Positions 19,531 through 31,659 are shown, counted from the stretch's first letter. The stretch: 64,000 nucleotides of DNA from Clostridiales bacterium (GCA_012839345.1 DUNN01000003.1:62001-126000); one strand, 5' to 3'. Notes: generated from the letters alone by a model not told the origin. Made by a program: numbers and translations.

Positions 19531-21462
19531 TTACTTTTCTTTAATGGCGCCGCTGCGGTATGCTTCCAGCAGGGCGGAAAGCTCCTCAATCTGGCGCGAC
19601 AGTTCCGCGCCCGTGTCGGTGTCCTTTACCGTTACGCGCTCCTTAATGGCCTCTACCACCATGACCTTCGGCGAATTTTCACAGGCGGTGCCGCCCGCTT
19701 TCAGCGGCATGTGCTGTGCCAAAGCTAGATAACGCGAATTTGCGATGAATGTATAGCCACCGATTCCGGTCTGCTTCTGGTATGACTTGGAGATACCGCC
19801 GTCGATCATGTATAGCAGGCCGCCGCCCTTGATGGGATTTTCCCCTTGTTTTACCGGCACGTGCCCGTTGATAATATGGCAAACCGCGGGGTCAAGCCCG
19901 AACTCGCGCAGAACCATTTCGCAGGTTTCGCGGTGTTCAATATAAGTATAATAGGGATTGAACTCCTCTGTGCGGGTTGTTTTATCCGCAATAAAATAGC
20001 GCTCAAATGTGGTCATTTTCGCTTTGCCGAACAGCGGGGACTTTGCACCGCACCAGAGGTACCACATAAAATCGCAGGCGGTTTCACGTTCCTTGCTGCC
20101 CTGCGGCGCAAAGTAGGCGCTGCGGGCCACACCATCTAGATATTCCAGATATTTGCGGCCGGAATGGGCTTCTCCACTGAACTGTACCGTGTCGAATTTG
20201 CCGTCCGGCGTCAGCGGAATGCATCCATGGTAAAGCAGATTGGAATTAACGCACAAATACATGCTGCCGTGGGAATAAAGAAACCGAATGTGCTTTTGTA
20301 ACCGCTCGCTGTGCTGGAACGAGGCCGCAATGGTCTTCATCAGCTCCATTTCCTCATGCGACAGACGCAGGGGGTCCTTCGGGTCGACGGTCGGGAACCG
20401 GGTGTCCCGCAAGGGATAAACTTTCCCGCCGAGGCAGACCGTGCCTTTTTCAAAATTCACCTGTTCCAGAAGAATGCGGTCGTTCATTCCGTACTCGGGA
20501 TGCTTTTTAATCAGCTGCCCCTCCAGCTTGAACTGAATAATCGCCATCGCCTTGTGCATTTTCGAAGCCAGCGGAATGTCTACCGGGTCGTACTGGTTTT
20601 GGTCCAGAATATGGGGAACAAATGCTTCGCAGGGATCGTCCCGGTAGGTCTGCGCTGCAAAAATGGACAGCGCGCGCAGATTGATGCCGTAGCCGTCCTC
20701 CAGAAGATCAAAGTTGTTGTAGCGGATGCCCAGACGGATTACATTGGCGATGCACGCCCAGTTCCCGGCGGCCGCACCCATCCAGGAGATGTCGTGGTTG
20801 CCCCACTGGATGTCCACATCGTGGCGCTGAATCAGTGCGTCCATAATCGCATCGGCGCGGGGGCCGCGATCGAAAATATCGCCGATAATGTGTAGCTTAT
20901 CTACCAGCAGTTGCTGAATGGTGTTGCACAGGGCGATAATAAAATCCTCACTCATCTTCGTTTCCACAATGGTGCGGATAATTTCGCAGTGATAATGGGG
21001 TTTGTTGCTGCCCCCGTTTGCATGGAGGAGCTCATCCATAATATAAGCGAAGTGCGGCGGCAGCTTTTTGCGCACCTTGGAACGGGTGTATTTCGAGGCC
21101 GCCTCACGAAAAACCTCTGTCAGGCGGTAAATCATAATCCGGTACCAGTCATCGGTTGCAATTCCACGCTGCCGTGCGCGGCTCAGCTCGCGTTCGGGGT
21201 AGTAAATCAGCGTGGCCAGCGCCCCGCGTTCCGCTTCGGAGATGGACTGTTCAAACAGTTCGTCGATCTTTTTCCGTACGATGCCGCACGCGCTTTTCAT
21301 TTGATAAAGGAATGCCTCGTGTTCACCGTGAAGGTCGCTGAAAAAATACTCCGTTCCCTTGGGCAGCCTTAGAATCGCTTTTAGGTTGATGATTTCAGAC
21401 GCCGCAGCTCGGGCGTTCGGGTATTCCTTCGAGAGGAGTTTTAGGTAACGCTCGTCAATCAT
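19531..21462 (-). CDS. fbp: Fructose-1,6-bisphosphatase, class III
   Basis: ~643 aa; YFFSDLHGEHEAFLYQMKSACG, IIGDIFDRGPRADAIMDAL, WGNHDISWMGAAAGN metallophosphoesterase motifs. Start MIDERYLKLL at 21462. Confidence 0.94.
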   Translation of the reverse strand: MIDERYLKLLSKEYPNARAAASEIINLKAILRLPKGTEYFFSDLHGEHEAFLYQMKSACGIVRKKIDELFEQSISEAERGALATLIYYPERELSRARQRGIATDDWYRIMIYRLTEVFREAASKYTRSKVRKKLPPHFAYIMDELLHANGGSNKPHYHCEIIRTIVETKMSEDFIIALCNTIQQLLVDKLHIIGDIFDRGPRADAIMDALIQRHDVDIQWGNHDISWMGAAAGNWACIANVIRLGIRYNNFDLLEDGYGINLRALSIFAAQTYRDDPCEAFVPHILDQNQYDPVDIPLASKMHKAMAIIQFKLEGQLIKKHPEYGMNDRILLEQVNFEKGTVCLGGKVYPLRDTRFPTVDPKDPLRLSHEEMELMKTIAASFQHSERLQKHIRFLYSHGSMYLCVNSNLLYHGCIPLTPDGKFDTVQFSGEAHSGRKYLEYLDGVARSAYFAPQGSKERETACDFMWYLWCGAKSPLFGKAKMTTFERYFIADKTTRTEEFNPYYTYIEHRETCEMVLREFGLDPAVCHIINGHVPVKQGENPIKGGGLLYMIDGGISKSYQKQTGIGGYTFIANSRYLALAQHMPLKAGGTACENSPKVMVVEAIKERVTVKDTDTGAELSRQIEELSALLEAYRSGAIKEK

Positions 21463-21783
21463 CCGGTTTCCTCCAGTCCATAATATGTTTGTGGAAATAT
21501 TGCATATATACATGAATCATTTGAAGCTCATAATCTGATTATACAAGAACAAAAAGGGTTTTTATTAAAAATTCGCATTATTTTTTTGAAAATGCTTTCC
21601 TCTGCAAAAAGGGAAAAAGGAAAAAACGTGTGTTTTGGTAACAGAAATGGCTGCTAAAATAATTTTCGTGAAGAATATTCAAAAATATAATTTTGAATTG
21701 AAATTTTACTTAAGAATGATATAATAGAAATTAATTTACAGATATTTACAATCATCAAAAATTATGGATAGGAGAGAGTGTGG

Positions 21784-23856
21784 GTGAAGATACGCAATTA
21801 TCTATCTATATTGCTGTTTGCCATATCCATAATTCCGGTGATTTTCATTATGTTGTTCAGCGTAGTCTGTTTTGGGAAGAGCGTTTGGCAGGATATGCAG
21901 GAAAGCGTGGAAGATAACGCACGGCTTACAGCCGACACGATTAACCAGTTTTTCACCCATAACCGGGCCGCACTTTCATCGGTTGCGGAAATGCCGGCAG
22001 TGCAGACTTTTTTAGCTCAGAACATCCATGCCGTCAATACCAAAGAGCAAACGAAGTCAAGCCGCGAGGTGAACGAGCTGCTTGCCTTGGTAACCACAAA
22101 ACGTCCCCAGCAGGGGGACGGAACGTGTGACACCTATGTCAGAAATACTTCACTGGTCAATGCACAGGGAAGCATCATCGCATCGGACGATACGGAACTG
22201 GTAGGAACCCGTTCTTCCCTTGCTGGCAATGAGAGCAGGATAGAAAAGAACGGGTTCAGTGTTTCGAATACGTTGAGGACCCCCGGTTTCCTGGACGGAA
22301 TCAAATATTTTATCATCGCGGTTCCTATTTATAAGGACGGCGTATTTGTGGGGTATATTCAAAGCGCGGTGGACATGGTGTACTTTGACCTGTCCAGTCA
22401 CCGTACTTTTATGAAGACCGGCTGGACCATGGTGGTGGACGGTTCCGGAATGATAGCCGGGGAAAAGGCGTTGGATGACCGGGGATTAGCCCTTACCAGC
22501 CTGAAGGACCCCGCATTTGAATCGGGGTTTTACCAGGACGTATGGCAGCGAATTGATTTGGTACATAAGCCGAACGGATTTCTGAATTTTCAGGAAAACG
22601 GCGGGGAAAAGCTGGGATACTACACAGCGGTTCCCGGTACGGACTGGGTTATTTTCAGCGTGGTGCCGGACTGGGAGCTGAAACAGCCAATTTACCAGGT
22701 TATGTTCTTCTTTTTTACCGTTCTGCTTTTGGTCCTGATTGTGCTGATGGTTGTGATTCGCCGCTCCGCAAAGCGGTTCCTGAACCCGCTGCACGATATG
22801 TCGGAAGCGTTTCTGCGGCTGATGCAGCGGGATTATACCGTACGGCTTTCTACAAATTATAAAGGAGAGTTCGCCGATATTTCCGCGTCGTTCAATAAAC
22901 TGGCGGAAAAAATCCGGGCGGATACGGAAGAGCTCAAGGTAAACGAGGCGCGCTACGCGTTGATTATGGAAGAAACCAATCAGGTTATTTTTGAGTGGGA
23001 TATGCAGGAGAACCAGATTTTTCATACGGTTCACTGGACCAATAAGTTCGGGTTCAATCAGATGGTGAGAAATCCCGGTTCGGAGCTGCCCGATTTTTCC
23101 ATCGTCCACCCAGATGACCGAAAAATCATTAAGCAGTTCTTCTGGGAGGCGCGCGAGGGAAGGCCGCCGAAGCCGGTGGATGTGCGCATGAAGACGATTG
23201 ACAGCAAGTACATTTGGTGTACCATCAGCATTAAAGTGATATTTGATGAAAACAAGCGGCCGTTCCGCGCTATTGGGCTGATTACCGACACTGACCACCA
23301 GAAAAAAATCATCCAGACGCTGGAAAGCAAATCTAGAATGGACCTGCTGACGCAGACCTACAACAAGGTTACGGCGGAAAAAATGATTGAGGACTTTTTA
23401 AGTACCGCTCCGCCGGAGGAAAATCATGGGTTTATTATTATTGATATCGACAATTTCAAGGGCATTAACGATACATTGGGTCATATTTATGGCGACAGCG
23501 TGCTGAAGCAGATTTCCGCACGGCTGAAGGACCTGTTCCGCGCCACGGATATTGTGGGCCGAGCCGGCGGCGATGAATTTATTATTCTGGTGAAAAACTT
23601 AAGGGATGAACAGGTTTTGAAAAATAAGCTCAGCGAGATTTGCAATATTTTCCGCAGTGTTTCCACCGGGGAAAACGAGCAGTACCGGGTTTCCGCCAGT
23701 GTAGGCGCGGCGGTTTTTCCCAATGACGGGACCACCTTCGCAGAGCTTTATCAGCACGCGGACAGTGCCCTTTACCGTGCAAAACGCATGGGAAAAGATG
23801 GGTTCAGCCTGTACTGCGAAGGCCAGCTGAAAAGTTCCAGCGAAATAGGTACGTAG
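21784..23856 (+). CDS. Diguanylate cyclase with cache-like sensor, HAMP, PAS and GGDEF domains
   Basis: RAGGDEFIILVKNL GGDEF motif; N-terminal TM/cache region; PAS-type segment. GTG at 21784 is about 9 nt from AGGAG. Confidence 0.92.
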   Translation: MKIRNYLSILLFAISIIPVIFIMLFSVVCFGKSVWQDMQESVEDNARLTADTINQFFTHNRAALSSVAEMPAVQTFLAQNIHAVNTKEQTKSSREVNELLALVTTKRPQQGDGTCDTYVRNTSLVNAQGSIIASDDTELVGTRSSLAGNESRIEKNGFSVSNTLRTPGFLDGIKYFIIAVPIYKDGVFVGYIQSAVDMVYFDLSSHRTFMKTGWTMVVDGSGMIAGEKALDDRGLALTSLKDPAFESGFYQDVWQRIDLVHKPNGFLNFQENGGEKLGYYTAVPGTDWVIFSVVPDWELKQPIYQVMFFFFTVLLLVLIVLMVVIRRSAKRFLNPLHDMSEAFLRLMQRDYTVRLSTNYKGEFADISASFNKLAEKIRADTEELKVNEARYALIMEETNQVIFEWDMQENQIFHTVHWTNKFGFNQMVRNPGSELPDFSIVHPDDRKIIKQFFWEAREGRPPKPVDVRMKTIDSKYIWCTISIKVIFDENKRPFRAIGLITDTDHQKKIIQTLESKSRMDLLTQTYNKVTAEKMIEDFLSTAPPEENHGFIIIDIDNFKGINDTLGHIYGDSVLKQISARLKDLFRATDIVGRAGGDEFIILVKNLRDEQVLKNKLSEICNIFRSVSTGENEQYRVSASVGAAVFPNDGTTFAELYQHADSALYRAKRMGKDGFSLYCEGQLKSSSEIGT

Positions 23857-23936
23857 CGTAACATCTGCATCGGGAATAGCACCCAGCCGGGGCTGCCAAT
23901 GCCGATGCGAAGGAATCACTGAGAAAAAGAGAATAG

Positions 23937-23978
23937 AAAAAGGCTGCTTCCGGTGCTCTTCCGAAAACAGCCTTTTTT
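23937..23978. terminator. Bidirectional intrinsic terminator
   Basis: AAAAAGGCTG...CAGCCTTTTTT. Confidence 0.75.
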
Positions 23979-24086
23979 ATTGACATTTGGAAAGCTCTGT
24001 TCCAGAGCAGGACGGATTCCCGTGTGCTGAATTCCTTCGGGCTGCCGCAGCCCGTTCCCCTGTGGAGCGGAGCGCCTTGAAACAGC

Positions 24087-24842
24087 TTAGGACTGGGGCT
24101 GCTGGTCCTGCGAATAGGGCGCGGGCACAACCAGACCAAGCTCTGCCGGGTTCAGCTGGCCGGTTTGGATGGCGCGGTCGCGCAGGAACACGTAAAGCTC
24201 CGACATGGTGGCATTGTAGTAGGGGATTACAAAGAGAATGCCAACGCCAAAGCAGATTGCACCCAGCAGGAACCAACCGAGGAACGAAAGTATCAAGACG
24301 AAGATCGCACCCTTTTCTCCGTTTGTCATCATCCGGCTGATTTCACGTGCGCGTGAACCGGGAATGGACGGATTGTCGGAGAGTATGTACGAAACCATGC
24401 TGTACTGCAGGGCTTTTACAATTCCGGGGATGATGAGTAAAAGCGACCACAGGCAAATGAAAAGGTTGGTTACAAACAGCGCGCCTACGCCGTTCCCGTA
24501 ATTTTGGCGGAAGCCGCTGAACAGAGTGCCAAAGTCGGTTCTGCCAAAGCGGTTTTGCACGAAGAAACGGGCCAGCCCAATTTCAAGGGGCAACCCTACG
24601 AAAATACCAAGCAGTAGATTACCGACTGAAATCAGGTTCGTGACGCCGCTTTGAGCCATAATATCAGCTTGGTTTGCAAGGGGGTTGAACGCAAGAAACT
24701 GGTATTGGATCTGAATCGGCATGGTAAAAATATTCAGAGCTTCACTGATGAGCAATGCGACCAGGCATACGGCGAAGGCAGTCCAGTAGCGCCCCCTCAA
24801 GGCAAGTTTTGCGTTGGATTTTAGGATTCCTCTGTCCCACAT
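24087..24842 (-). CDS. DUF975 family integral membrane protein
   Basis: 251 aa, N-terminal LKSNAKLALRGRYWTAFAVCLVALLI, multiple TM helices, IPGIVKALQYSMVSYILSDNPSIPGSRAREISRMMTNGEKG. Confidence 0.85.
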   Translation of the reverse strand: MWDRGILKSNAKLALRGRYWTAFAVCLVALLISEALNIFTMPIQIQYQFLAFNPLANQADIMAQSGVTNLISVGNLLLGIFVGLPLEIGLARFFVQNRFGRTDFGTLFSGFRQNYGNGVGALFVTNLFICLWSLLLIIPGIVKALQYSMVSYILSDNPSIPGSRAREISRMMTNGEKGAIFVLILSFLGWFLLGAICFGVGILFVIPYYNATMSELYVFLRDRAIQTGQLNPAELGLVVPAPYSQDQQPQS

Positions 24843-24982
24843 AAGTTCTGTCCTCCTATCAATATATAATCAAGATTTTGCCGCCGGTGCGACGGATTTT
24901 TCCACAGCCCCGGCGGCGGACAGTATTAAGAATATGCTGTTCGTGCCATATCTTATGAGTGATATTTTGCTAAAATGTAAAA

Positions 24983-26567
<1,585 letters not shown>

Positions 26568-26642
26568 GGGGAAGGCCCCTCCTTTCTCTGCGGGACGGAT
26601 CAGGATAAAACATGCGGGAAATGGGATTTATAAATCTGTCGA

Positions 26643-28268
26643 TTATATGGTCGGCGCATCGGGATTGACGCGGCAAACCAGAATAAAGGCATGCTCTGAA
26701 GCAAGCATTTTTGCCGCCAGCCGCTCCGCTTCGTCGTTACAATCCGCATAGGCCGCCTCAATGCCGTAAGCCTGTGCAAGACGGACGAAGTCGGGGCTGC
26801 CCGAAAGCTGGGTGGCAATATGATGGCCTTTGTACTTTTTGGTCTGGATTTCCCACACCATACCCAAGCGGTCGTTCTGCATTACGATGATTTTAACGGG
26901 AATCTGGTTCTGGCACAGGGTGCCCAGTTCGCACATGGCCATTTGGAACGAACCATCGCCGCAGATACACAGTACCTGGCGCTTCGGTTTTGCCAGCTTT
27001 GCGCCCAGCGCAGCGGGGAGCGCGTACCCCATGGTACCCAGCCCGCCGGAAGTGAGGAAGCGCCCTTCCTTTACGTTAAAGTTGCGCGCCGCCCAAATCT
27101 GGTTTTGTCCCACATCGGAAACCAGAATGGCATTGTCCTCCATTTTTTGGGAGAGCGCCCGGATAAACGAGCGCGGCTCCACGAAACCGGTTCCGTTTTC
27201 CGGTATTCCGGCAGGAGTGTACTCCTCTTTATAACGGAGCACGCAGGTAATCCACTCCTCCGGCACAATGTTGGTAACCTTTTCTGCGAGTTCGCGGAGC
27301 ACCAGCCGGATGTCGCCAACAATCGGGATGTGTGCAGTCATGTTCTTGCCGATTTCGGCGGGGTCAATGTCGATGTGGATGATGGTCGCCTTTTTGGCCA
27401 TTTGCTGCGGTGCGCTGACTGCGCGGTCGCCCACCCGCGCGCCACAGAGGATGACAAGGTCCGCCTCTTTCATGGCGCGGTTTGCGTTGGCATGCCCGTG
27501 CATGCCGATCATGCCCAGGTAAAGGCGGCTGTCCATTGGAATCACGCCGATGCCCATCATGGTGGAAACCACGGGAATGCCGCTGTTCTGTGCAAACGCA
27601 ATCAGTTCATTACGCGCGCCGGCCAGCACCACACCGCCACCGCAGCAGATGATGGGGCGCTGCGCCTCGGTGATGGCGATAAGCGCCTTTTTGATTTGCA
27701 TGGCGTGCCCTTGTGTGCGGGGCTTGTATCCGATAATATTTGCTTTCTGCGGATAGACAAATTCTTGAATCTCGGCGGTCTGCATGTCCACCGGAACGTC
27801 AATCAAGACCGGGCCGGGGCGACCGGTAGAGGCAATATGGAATGCTTCCTTGAAAATGCGTGGAAGGTCGGCAGTGTTTTTCACCAAATACGAATGCTTG
27901 GTGAACGGTTCGCAGGCGCCGGTAATGTCCGCCTCCTGGAACACGTCGCGGCCCAGCAATTCGGAGCTGACCTGCCCGGTAATGGCAATCAGGGGGATGG
28001 AATCCATGTACGCCGTGGCGATGCCGGTAATCAGGTTGGTGGCACCGGGGCCGCTGGTGGCAATGCAGACGCCGGGTTTTCCGCTGGCGCGGGCGTATCC
28101 GCTGGCGGCGTGCGCCGCATTTTGTTCCTCGCGCACCAGAATATGCCGAATGGACGAGCGGCTTAGATAATCATAAAATGGGCAAATTGCCGCGCCCGGA
28201 TAGCCGAAAACGAGATCCACGCCCTCGCTTTCCAAACATTTTACCATGATTTCCGCACCGCTGATCAA
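26643..28268 (-). CDS. ilvB: Acetolactate synthase large subunit, biosynthetic
   Basis: LISGAEIMVKCLESEGVDLVFGYPGAAICPFYD..., GDGSFQMAMCELGTLCQN TPP motif. Likely TTG start at 28268 after GGAGGTG. Confidence 0.96.
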   Translation of the reverse strand: MISGAEIMVKCLESEGVDLVFGYPGAAICPFYDYLSRSSIRHILVREEQNAAHAASGYARASGKPGVCIATSGPGATNLITGIATAYMDSIPLIAITGQVSSELLGRDVFQEADITGACEPFTKHSYLVKNTADLPRIFKEAFHIASTGRPGPVLIDVPVDMQTAEIQEFVYPQKANIIGYKPRTQGHAMQIKKALIAITEAQRPIICCGGGVVLAGARNELIAFAQNSGIPVVSTMMGIGVIPMDSRLYLGMIGMHGHANANRAMKEADLVILCGARVGDRAVSAPQQMAKKATIIHIDIDPAEIGKNMTAHIPIVGDIRLVLRELAEKVTNIVPEEWITCVLRYKEEYTPAGIPENGTGFVEPRSFIRALSQKMEDNAILVSDVGQNQIWAARNFNVKEGRFLTSGGLGTMGYALPAALGAKLAKPKRQVLCICGDGSFQMAMCELGTLCQNQIPVKIIVMQNDRLGMVWEIQTKKYKGHHIATQLSGSPDFVRLAQAYGIEAAYADCNDEAERLAAKMLASEHAFILVCRVNPDAPTI

Positions 28269-28420
28269 TTCGGCACCTCCGTTCCAACATGACACGATCC
28301 AATCCGAAATCGCCGTTGATTTCGGACTTCTTTTTTAAAGAATACGCCGCTGTGTTCGGCGTTATGGCGATGTATTACCGTCTGAACGACGAAATCCAGA
28401 ATTGCTTAATATTACTAATT

Positions 28421-28449
28421 ATTATAAGATTTTTCACATTGCCCGTCAA
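28421..28449 (-). promoter_or_regulatory. Predicted promoter of the ilvB operon
   Basis: Minus strand TTGACG (28449-28444), 17-bp spacer, TATAAT (28426-28421). Confidence 0.7.
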
Positions 28450-28562
28450 CGATTTTTCACCTTTAAAGTGATAAAATTAAGAAGCGCAGGAAATTATTTT
28501 GGAAATGGCCGGAGAGAAAGCCATTTGGCTGTAATTCTGGGCCGAAGTACGGTGCGCCACAG

Positions 28563-29309
28563 TTACTTTGTGAGCGCCTTATAGAGCAGCAGACCGCCCG
28601 CGCTGGCTCCGCCCAAAAGCAGAAAGAGTGCGGCGGCCTGACCGTAATTGCCGCTTTCCAGCGCATGGCCCCCGACCGAGGATGCCCAGAGGGAGGGAAC
28701 GCGGGCCAGTGTAGTAATCAGTAGAAAACGGCTGAAGTTTTGGGGCAGCAGGCCAGCAGAAAATAAAAACAGGCGTTTCGGTGTGCCAGGAATCAGGAAC
28801 AGCAGCCACAACAGTGCATCGCGTTTCTTTTCGCCGAGAAAAAACAGCACCTTTTCCTGTTGGGCGGAGGAAAAGAACAAATTTAAAAGCTTTCTGCCGC
28901 AGATTTTGGTAAAATAAAAAATCACCGTGGTTGATATCAGGACGGAGCAGATCGTCAGAAAAAAGCCCTGTGCCCGCCCGAACGCGTAGCCGCCCGCCGC
29001 GGCGGTCAGTTCCAGCGGGATGGGGAGAAACCCCTGCAGAATTTCCATGCCCAGAAACGAAATTTTTCCCAAAGCGCCCTGGCTGCGGATAAACCGGGCC
29101 AGTTCTTCAGAATTTGTAATCAGCATTAAAATCGGTCGGCAGAGCAGAACGGTCAGCCACAGGAACAAAGCCAGGCCCGCCGCCAGAATAGCCGTGCCCA
29201 AAATACGGTCGCGCAGGGGAGGCGGCTGGTTCTTTGCACGCGGAAAGGTTGCCCGTACGGGGAAGGTGTGTTTTCGGATCAATCTCTGAAATCCTTTATT
29301 CAGGGTCAT
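28563..29309 (-). CDS. TVP38/TMEM64 (VTT domain) membrane protein
   Basis: FLPIPLELTAAAGGYAFGRAQGFFLTICSVLISTTVIFYFTKICGRKLLN and multiple TM helices; start MTLNKGFQ at 29309. Confidence 0.8.
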   Translation of the reverse strand: MTLNKGFQRLIRKHTFPVRATFPRAKNQPPPLRDRILGTAILAAGLALFLWLTVLLCRPILMLITNSEELARFIRSQGALGKISFLGMEILQGFLPIPLELTAAAGGYAFGRAQGFFLTICSVLISTTVIFYFTKICGRKLLNLFFSSAQQEKVLFFLGEKKRDALLWLLFLIPGTPKRLFLFSAGLLPQNFSRFLLITTLARVPSLWASSVGGHALESGNYGQAAALFLLLGGASAGGLLLYKALTK

Positions 29310-29449
29310 CACCTTGATTCCCGGGTGTGCATCAGAATGCATCCCGGATGGAATGGAAAAGCGGGTTCTTCTGCATTGTATTCTGCATCCTTGCCGGATT
29401 ATGAGAAAAGAATGCCTTTGTCACTCGGTTTTCGCCGCCGGTTTTTCCG

Positions 29450-29491
29450 CGAAAAAAGAAACAGCGCCGGCTGCTCAAGGGCAGCCGGCGC
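29450..29491 (-). terminator. Intrinsic terminator of thiT
   Basis: GCGCCGGCTGC-TCAAGG-GCAGCCGGCGC with TTTCTTTTTT on the minus side. Confidence 0.85.
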
Positions 29492-29508
29492 CGGGAAGGG
29501 TTCTCTGT

Positions 29509-30078
29509 TTATGCTTTTTTGGGGCTTCTGTGTTCCATGCGGTCCAGCACCTGAACCAGGATGACGGACACCACAGCGGTAATGATGGTTTCTACCAGCA
29601 TATAGCTGCCGTTGTAAGTAAGGGAGTAGAGCCAAACCGGCGTTCCTTCCGGCGCGTAGCTGGCCCAAATGAGAATACCGGAAAGGAAGCTGCACACAAA
29701 GCGCAGCGCGCAGACGACCACAGAGCCCACCGCCACACTGACGGTGCGGGCTTTGAACGGTTTGCCGAAGAACGACGCCGTGCCGAGGACCGTAAACGCC
29801 AGCACGTAGTCCAGAAGAACGACGGCGATAAACGCCGCGATGGTGTTGGCCGGGGGTGCGTCGAACCGAAGCACCATTTGCAGCAGACTGTGCGTGAACG
29901 CAGTGGCAATGCCCCATTTCAGGCCGTGCCGGTACGAAACCAGCACCAACGGCACCATGCTGGCACAGGTAATGGAGCCGCCCTGCGGCAGTTCGAAGAG
30001 CTTAATCATGCTTAATACGGTGGACATGGCGATCATCAGCGCGCATTCCACAAGGGTCAAAGTCGTGTTCTTTTTCAT
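29509..30078 (-). CDS. thiT: Energy-coupled thiamine transporter ThiT
   Basis: 189-aa TM protein: LVECALMIAMSTVLSMIKLFELPQGGSITCASMVPLVLVSYRHGLKWGI; lies downstream of a TPP riboswitch. Confidence 0.93.
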   Translation of the reverse strand: MKKNTTLTLVECALMIAMSTVLSMIKLFELPQGGSITCASMVPLVLVSYRHGLKWGIATAFTHSLLQMVLRFDAPPANTIAAFIAVVLLDYVLAFTVLGTASFFGKPFKARTVSVAVGSVVVCALRFVCSFLSGILIWASYAPEGTPVWLYSLTYNGSYMLVETIITAVVSVILVQVLDRMEHRSPKKA

Positions 30079-30237
30079 GTGTGTTCCTCCAAAACATGAT
30101 TTGAACCGAATAATCCCTGAAACCTATTCAAGAATCCAGCCCTTCGTTCGGTTTCCCCGCCGGCGATTGGTTCCGACGGTCAAACCGAAGGAATGGAAGC
30201 GTTTGGATGGAGTGTAAAAGCATTGCTGCATAAATGC

Positions 30238-30266
30238 AAAAAACGCTCTGTGAATGCACAGAGCGT
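30238..30266 (-). terminator. Expression-platform terminator of the TPP riboswitch
   Basis: Minus strand ACGCTCTGTG-CATT-CACAGAGCGT followed by TTTTTTG. Confidence 0.85.
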
Positions 30267-30280
30267 CAAAAATACCGTTT

Positions 30281-30370
30281 CTTTCCTACGCTGGCATTAT
30301 CCAGATCAGGTCGAGGGTTCGAAGCGTCCATCCGCTTCATCTCAGCCGAGTATACTCAGCACCCCTTTAT
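30281..30370 (-). promoter_or_regulatory. TPP (THI element) riboswitch
   Basis: Minus strand AAAGGGGTGCTGAGTATACTCGGCTGAGATGAAGCGG...CGAACCCTCGACCTGATCTGGATAATGCCAGCGTAGGAAAG; canonical CUGAGA and ACCUGAUCUGGAUAAUGCCAGCGUAGG. Confidence 0.97.
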
Positions 30371-30607
30371 ACTTGTTCCGATGAGAAGCGTCGAATGAAA
30401 TTAAGAACAAACGGAACCAATGCCGTCTTTCAACAATACCTCTCGTTCTGCCTCTTACGGAACTCGTATTATTCAGTTCGTTCCTATCATACAATAGGGA
30501 ATTCGGTTTGTCAATTCCCTACTGGGAGGAACAGCCGGGTTCGGTTGTTTGAAAGCGGAAAGCAGTTCAAACCGGGAGTTTCGCTGCTTTGTACTGCTGC
30601 CCCGCTG

Positions 30608-31255
30608 CTACTGAAGCAGAAGTGCTTTCAAAGTGGGAATATCCTTTGCAAAAACGGACGCACCCTCGTGCTCCATTTCTTCCTGCGTGCCAAAACCGTA
30701 CAGAACGCCGATGAACTGGGTGCCGGCTTCGCGCGCACCGGCGGCGTCAAAGCGAGTGTCGCCCACCATTACGGCCTGTTCAGCGGGAACGTGGCGGGCA
30801 TTCAGCGCAGACCGGATCAGCTCATCTTTGTTGCTGCTGTGCTCGTTTTCATCCGGGGCGGAAATAAAGTCAAAGTAAGGGGTCAAATGAAAATAATCCA
30901 GCACGGGAAGGGCAATGTTTTCCGGCTTGGATGTGGCGACTGCCAGGGAGATTTTCTTTTGCTTCAGTTCTTCCAGCAGCTCCGGAATCCCGGGGTAGGG
31001 CGCGTTCTGAAATGCCCCGGTTACATTGTACGTTTCCCGGTAAAGGAGTACCGCCTGTTCGGCTTGTTCTTCCGTCAGGCCGCAGTAATTGACGAAACTG
31101 GACCACAGCGGCGGGCCAATGAATTTACGAAGGGTTTCCTGCGGCGGTACGGGAAATCCCATTTTTTTCAGTGCCAGCGCGGCGCAGCCGGTAATGCCCG
31201 GCTCAGAATTTGTTAAGGTTCCGTCCAAATCAAATAAAATCAGCGAATAGCTCAT
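30608..31255 (-). CDS. HAD-superfamily hydrolase (phosphoglycolate phosphatase-like)
   Basis: LILFDLDGTLTNSEPGI, VATSKPENIA, VMVGDTRFDAAGAREAG. Confidence 0.9.
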   Translation of the reverse strand: MSYSLILFDLDGTLTNSEPGITGCAALALKKMGFPVPPQETLRKFIGPPLWSSFVNYCGLTEEQAEQAVLLYRETYNVTGAFQNAPYPGIPELLEELKQKKISLAVATSKPENIALPVLDYFHLTPYFDFISAPDENEHSSNKDELIRSALNARHVPAEQAVMVGDTRFDAAGAREAGTQFIGVLYGFGTQEEMEHEGASVFAKDIPTLKALLLQ

Positions 31256-31659
31256 TTGGATTCCACCTGGTTTGCTTTTCTGGATTCGGCCTTGTTCAGG
31301 AAGCTTTCCTTTTTCACGCTGACGCGTTCGTGCGTGCCCTTTGCAATCAGCCCGGCTTCATCATATGCCTCCAGTGCAAAGCGGAAAAAACGTCCCTCGT
31401 TTTCCGTCAGTTCGGCGGTCACCGTCACCGTTGCCCCGAGCGGCGTGGGGTTCAGATGTTCCACTGTGATTTTGGAACCAACCGTGGTGTAAATATCTTC
31501 TAACCCTTCCTGCGCAAGCGCCGCGGCAGCTCCTTCAAACAAGGCCGCGACGGTCGGGGTGGCAAGCACGCGCAGGCTGCCGCTGCCCACGTTTACCGCT
31601 AACATGTCTTCTGTAACGGTGTATTCGCGGGTCAGTTTTGCGGATTTTATTTCTTTCAT
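31252..31659 (-). CDS. Thioesterase family protein (FlK-like hotdog)
   Basis: MKEIKSAKLTREYTVTEDMLAVNVGSGSLRVLATPTVAALFEGAAAALAQEGL...SKITVEHLNPTPLGATVTVTAEL; overlaps the HAD gene by 4 bp. Confidence 0.85.
   Translation of the reverse strand: MKEIKSAKLTREYTVTEDMLAVNVGSGSLRVLATPTVAALFEGAAAALAQEGLEDIYTTVGSKITVEHLNPTPLGATVTVTAELTENEGRFFRFALEAYDEAGLIAKGTHERVSVKKESFLNKAESRKANQVESK

Noticed and set aside
26820-28166. 448-aa plus-strand ORF
   Set aside because: Antisense shadow of ilvB.
30301-30345. tRNA-like GGTTCGA motif
   Set aside because: It is part of the TPP riboswitch, not a cloverleaf.
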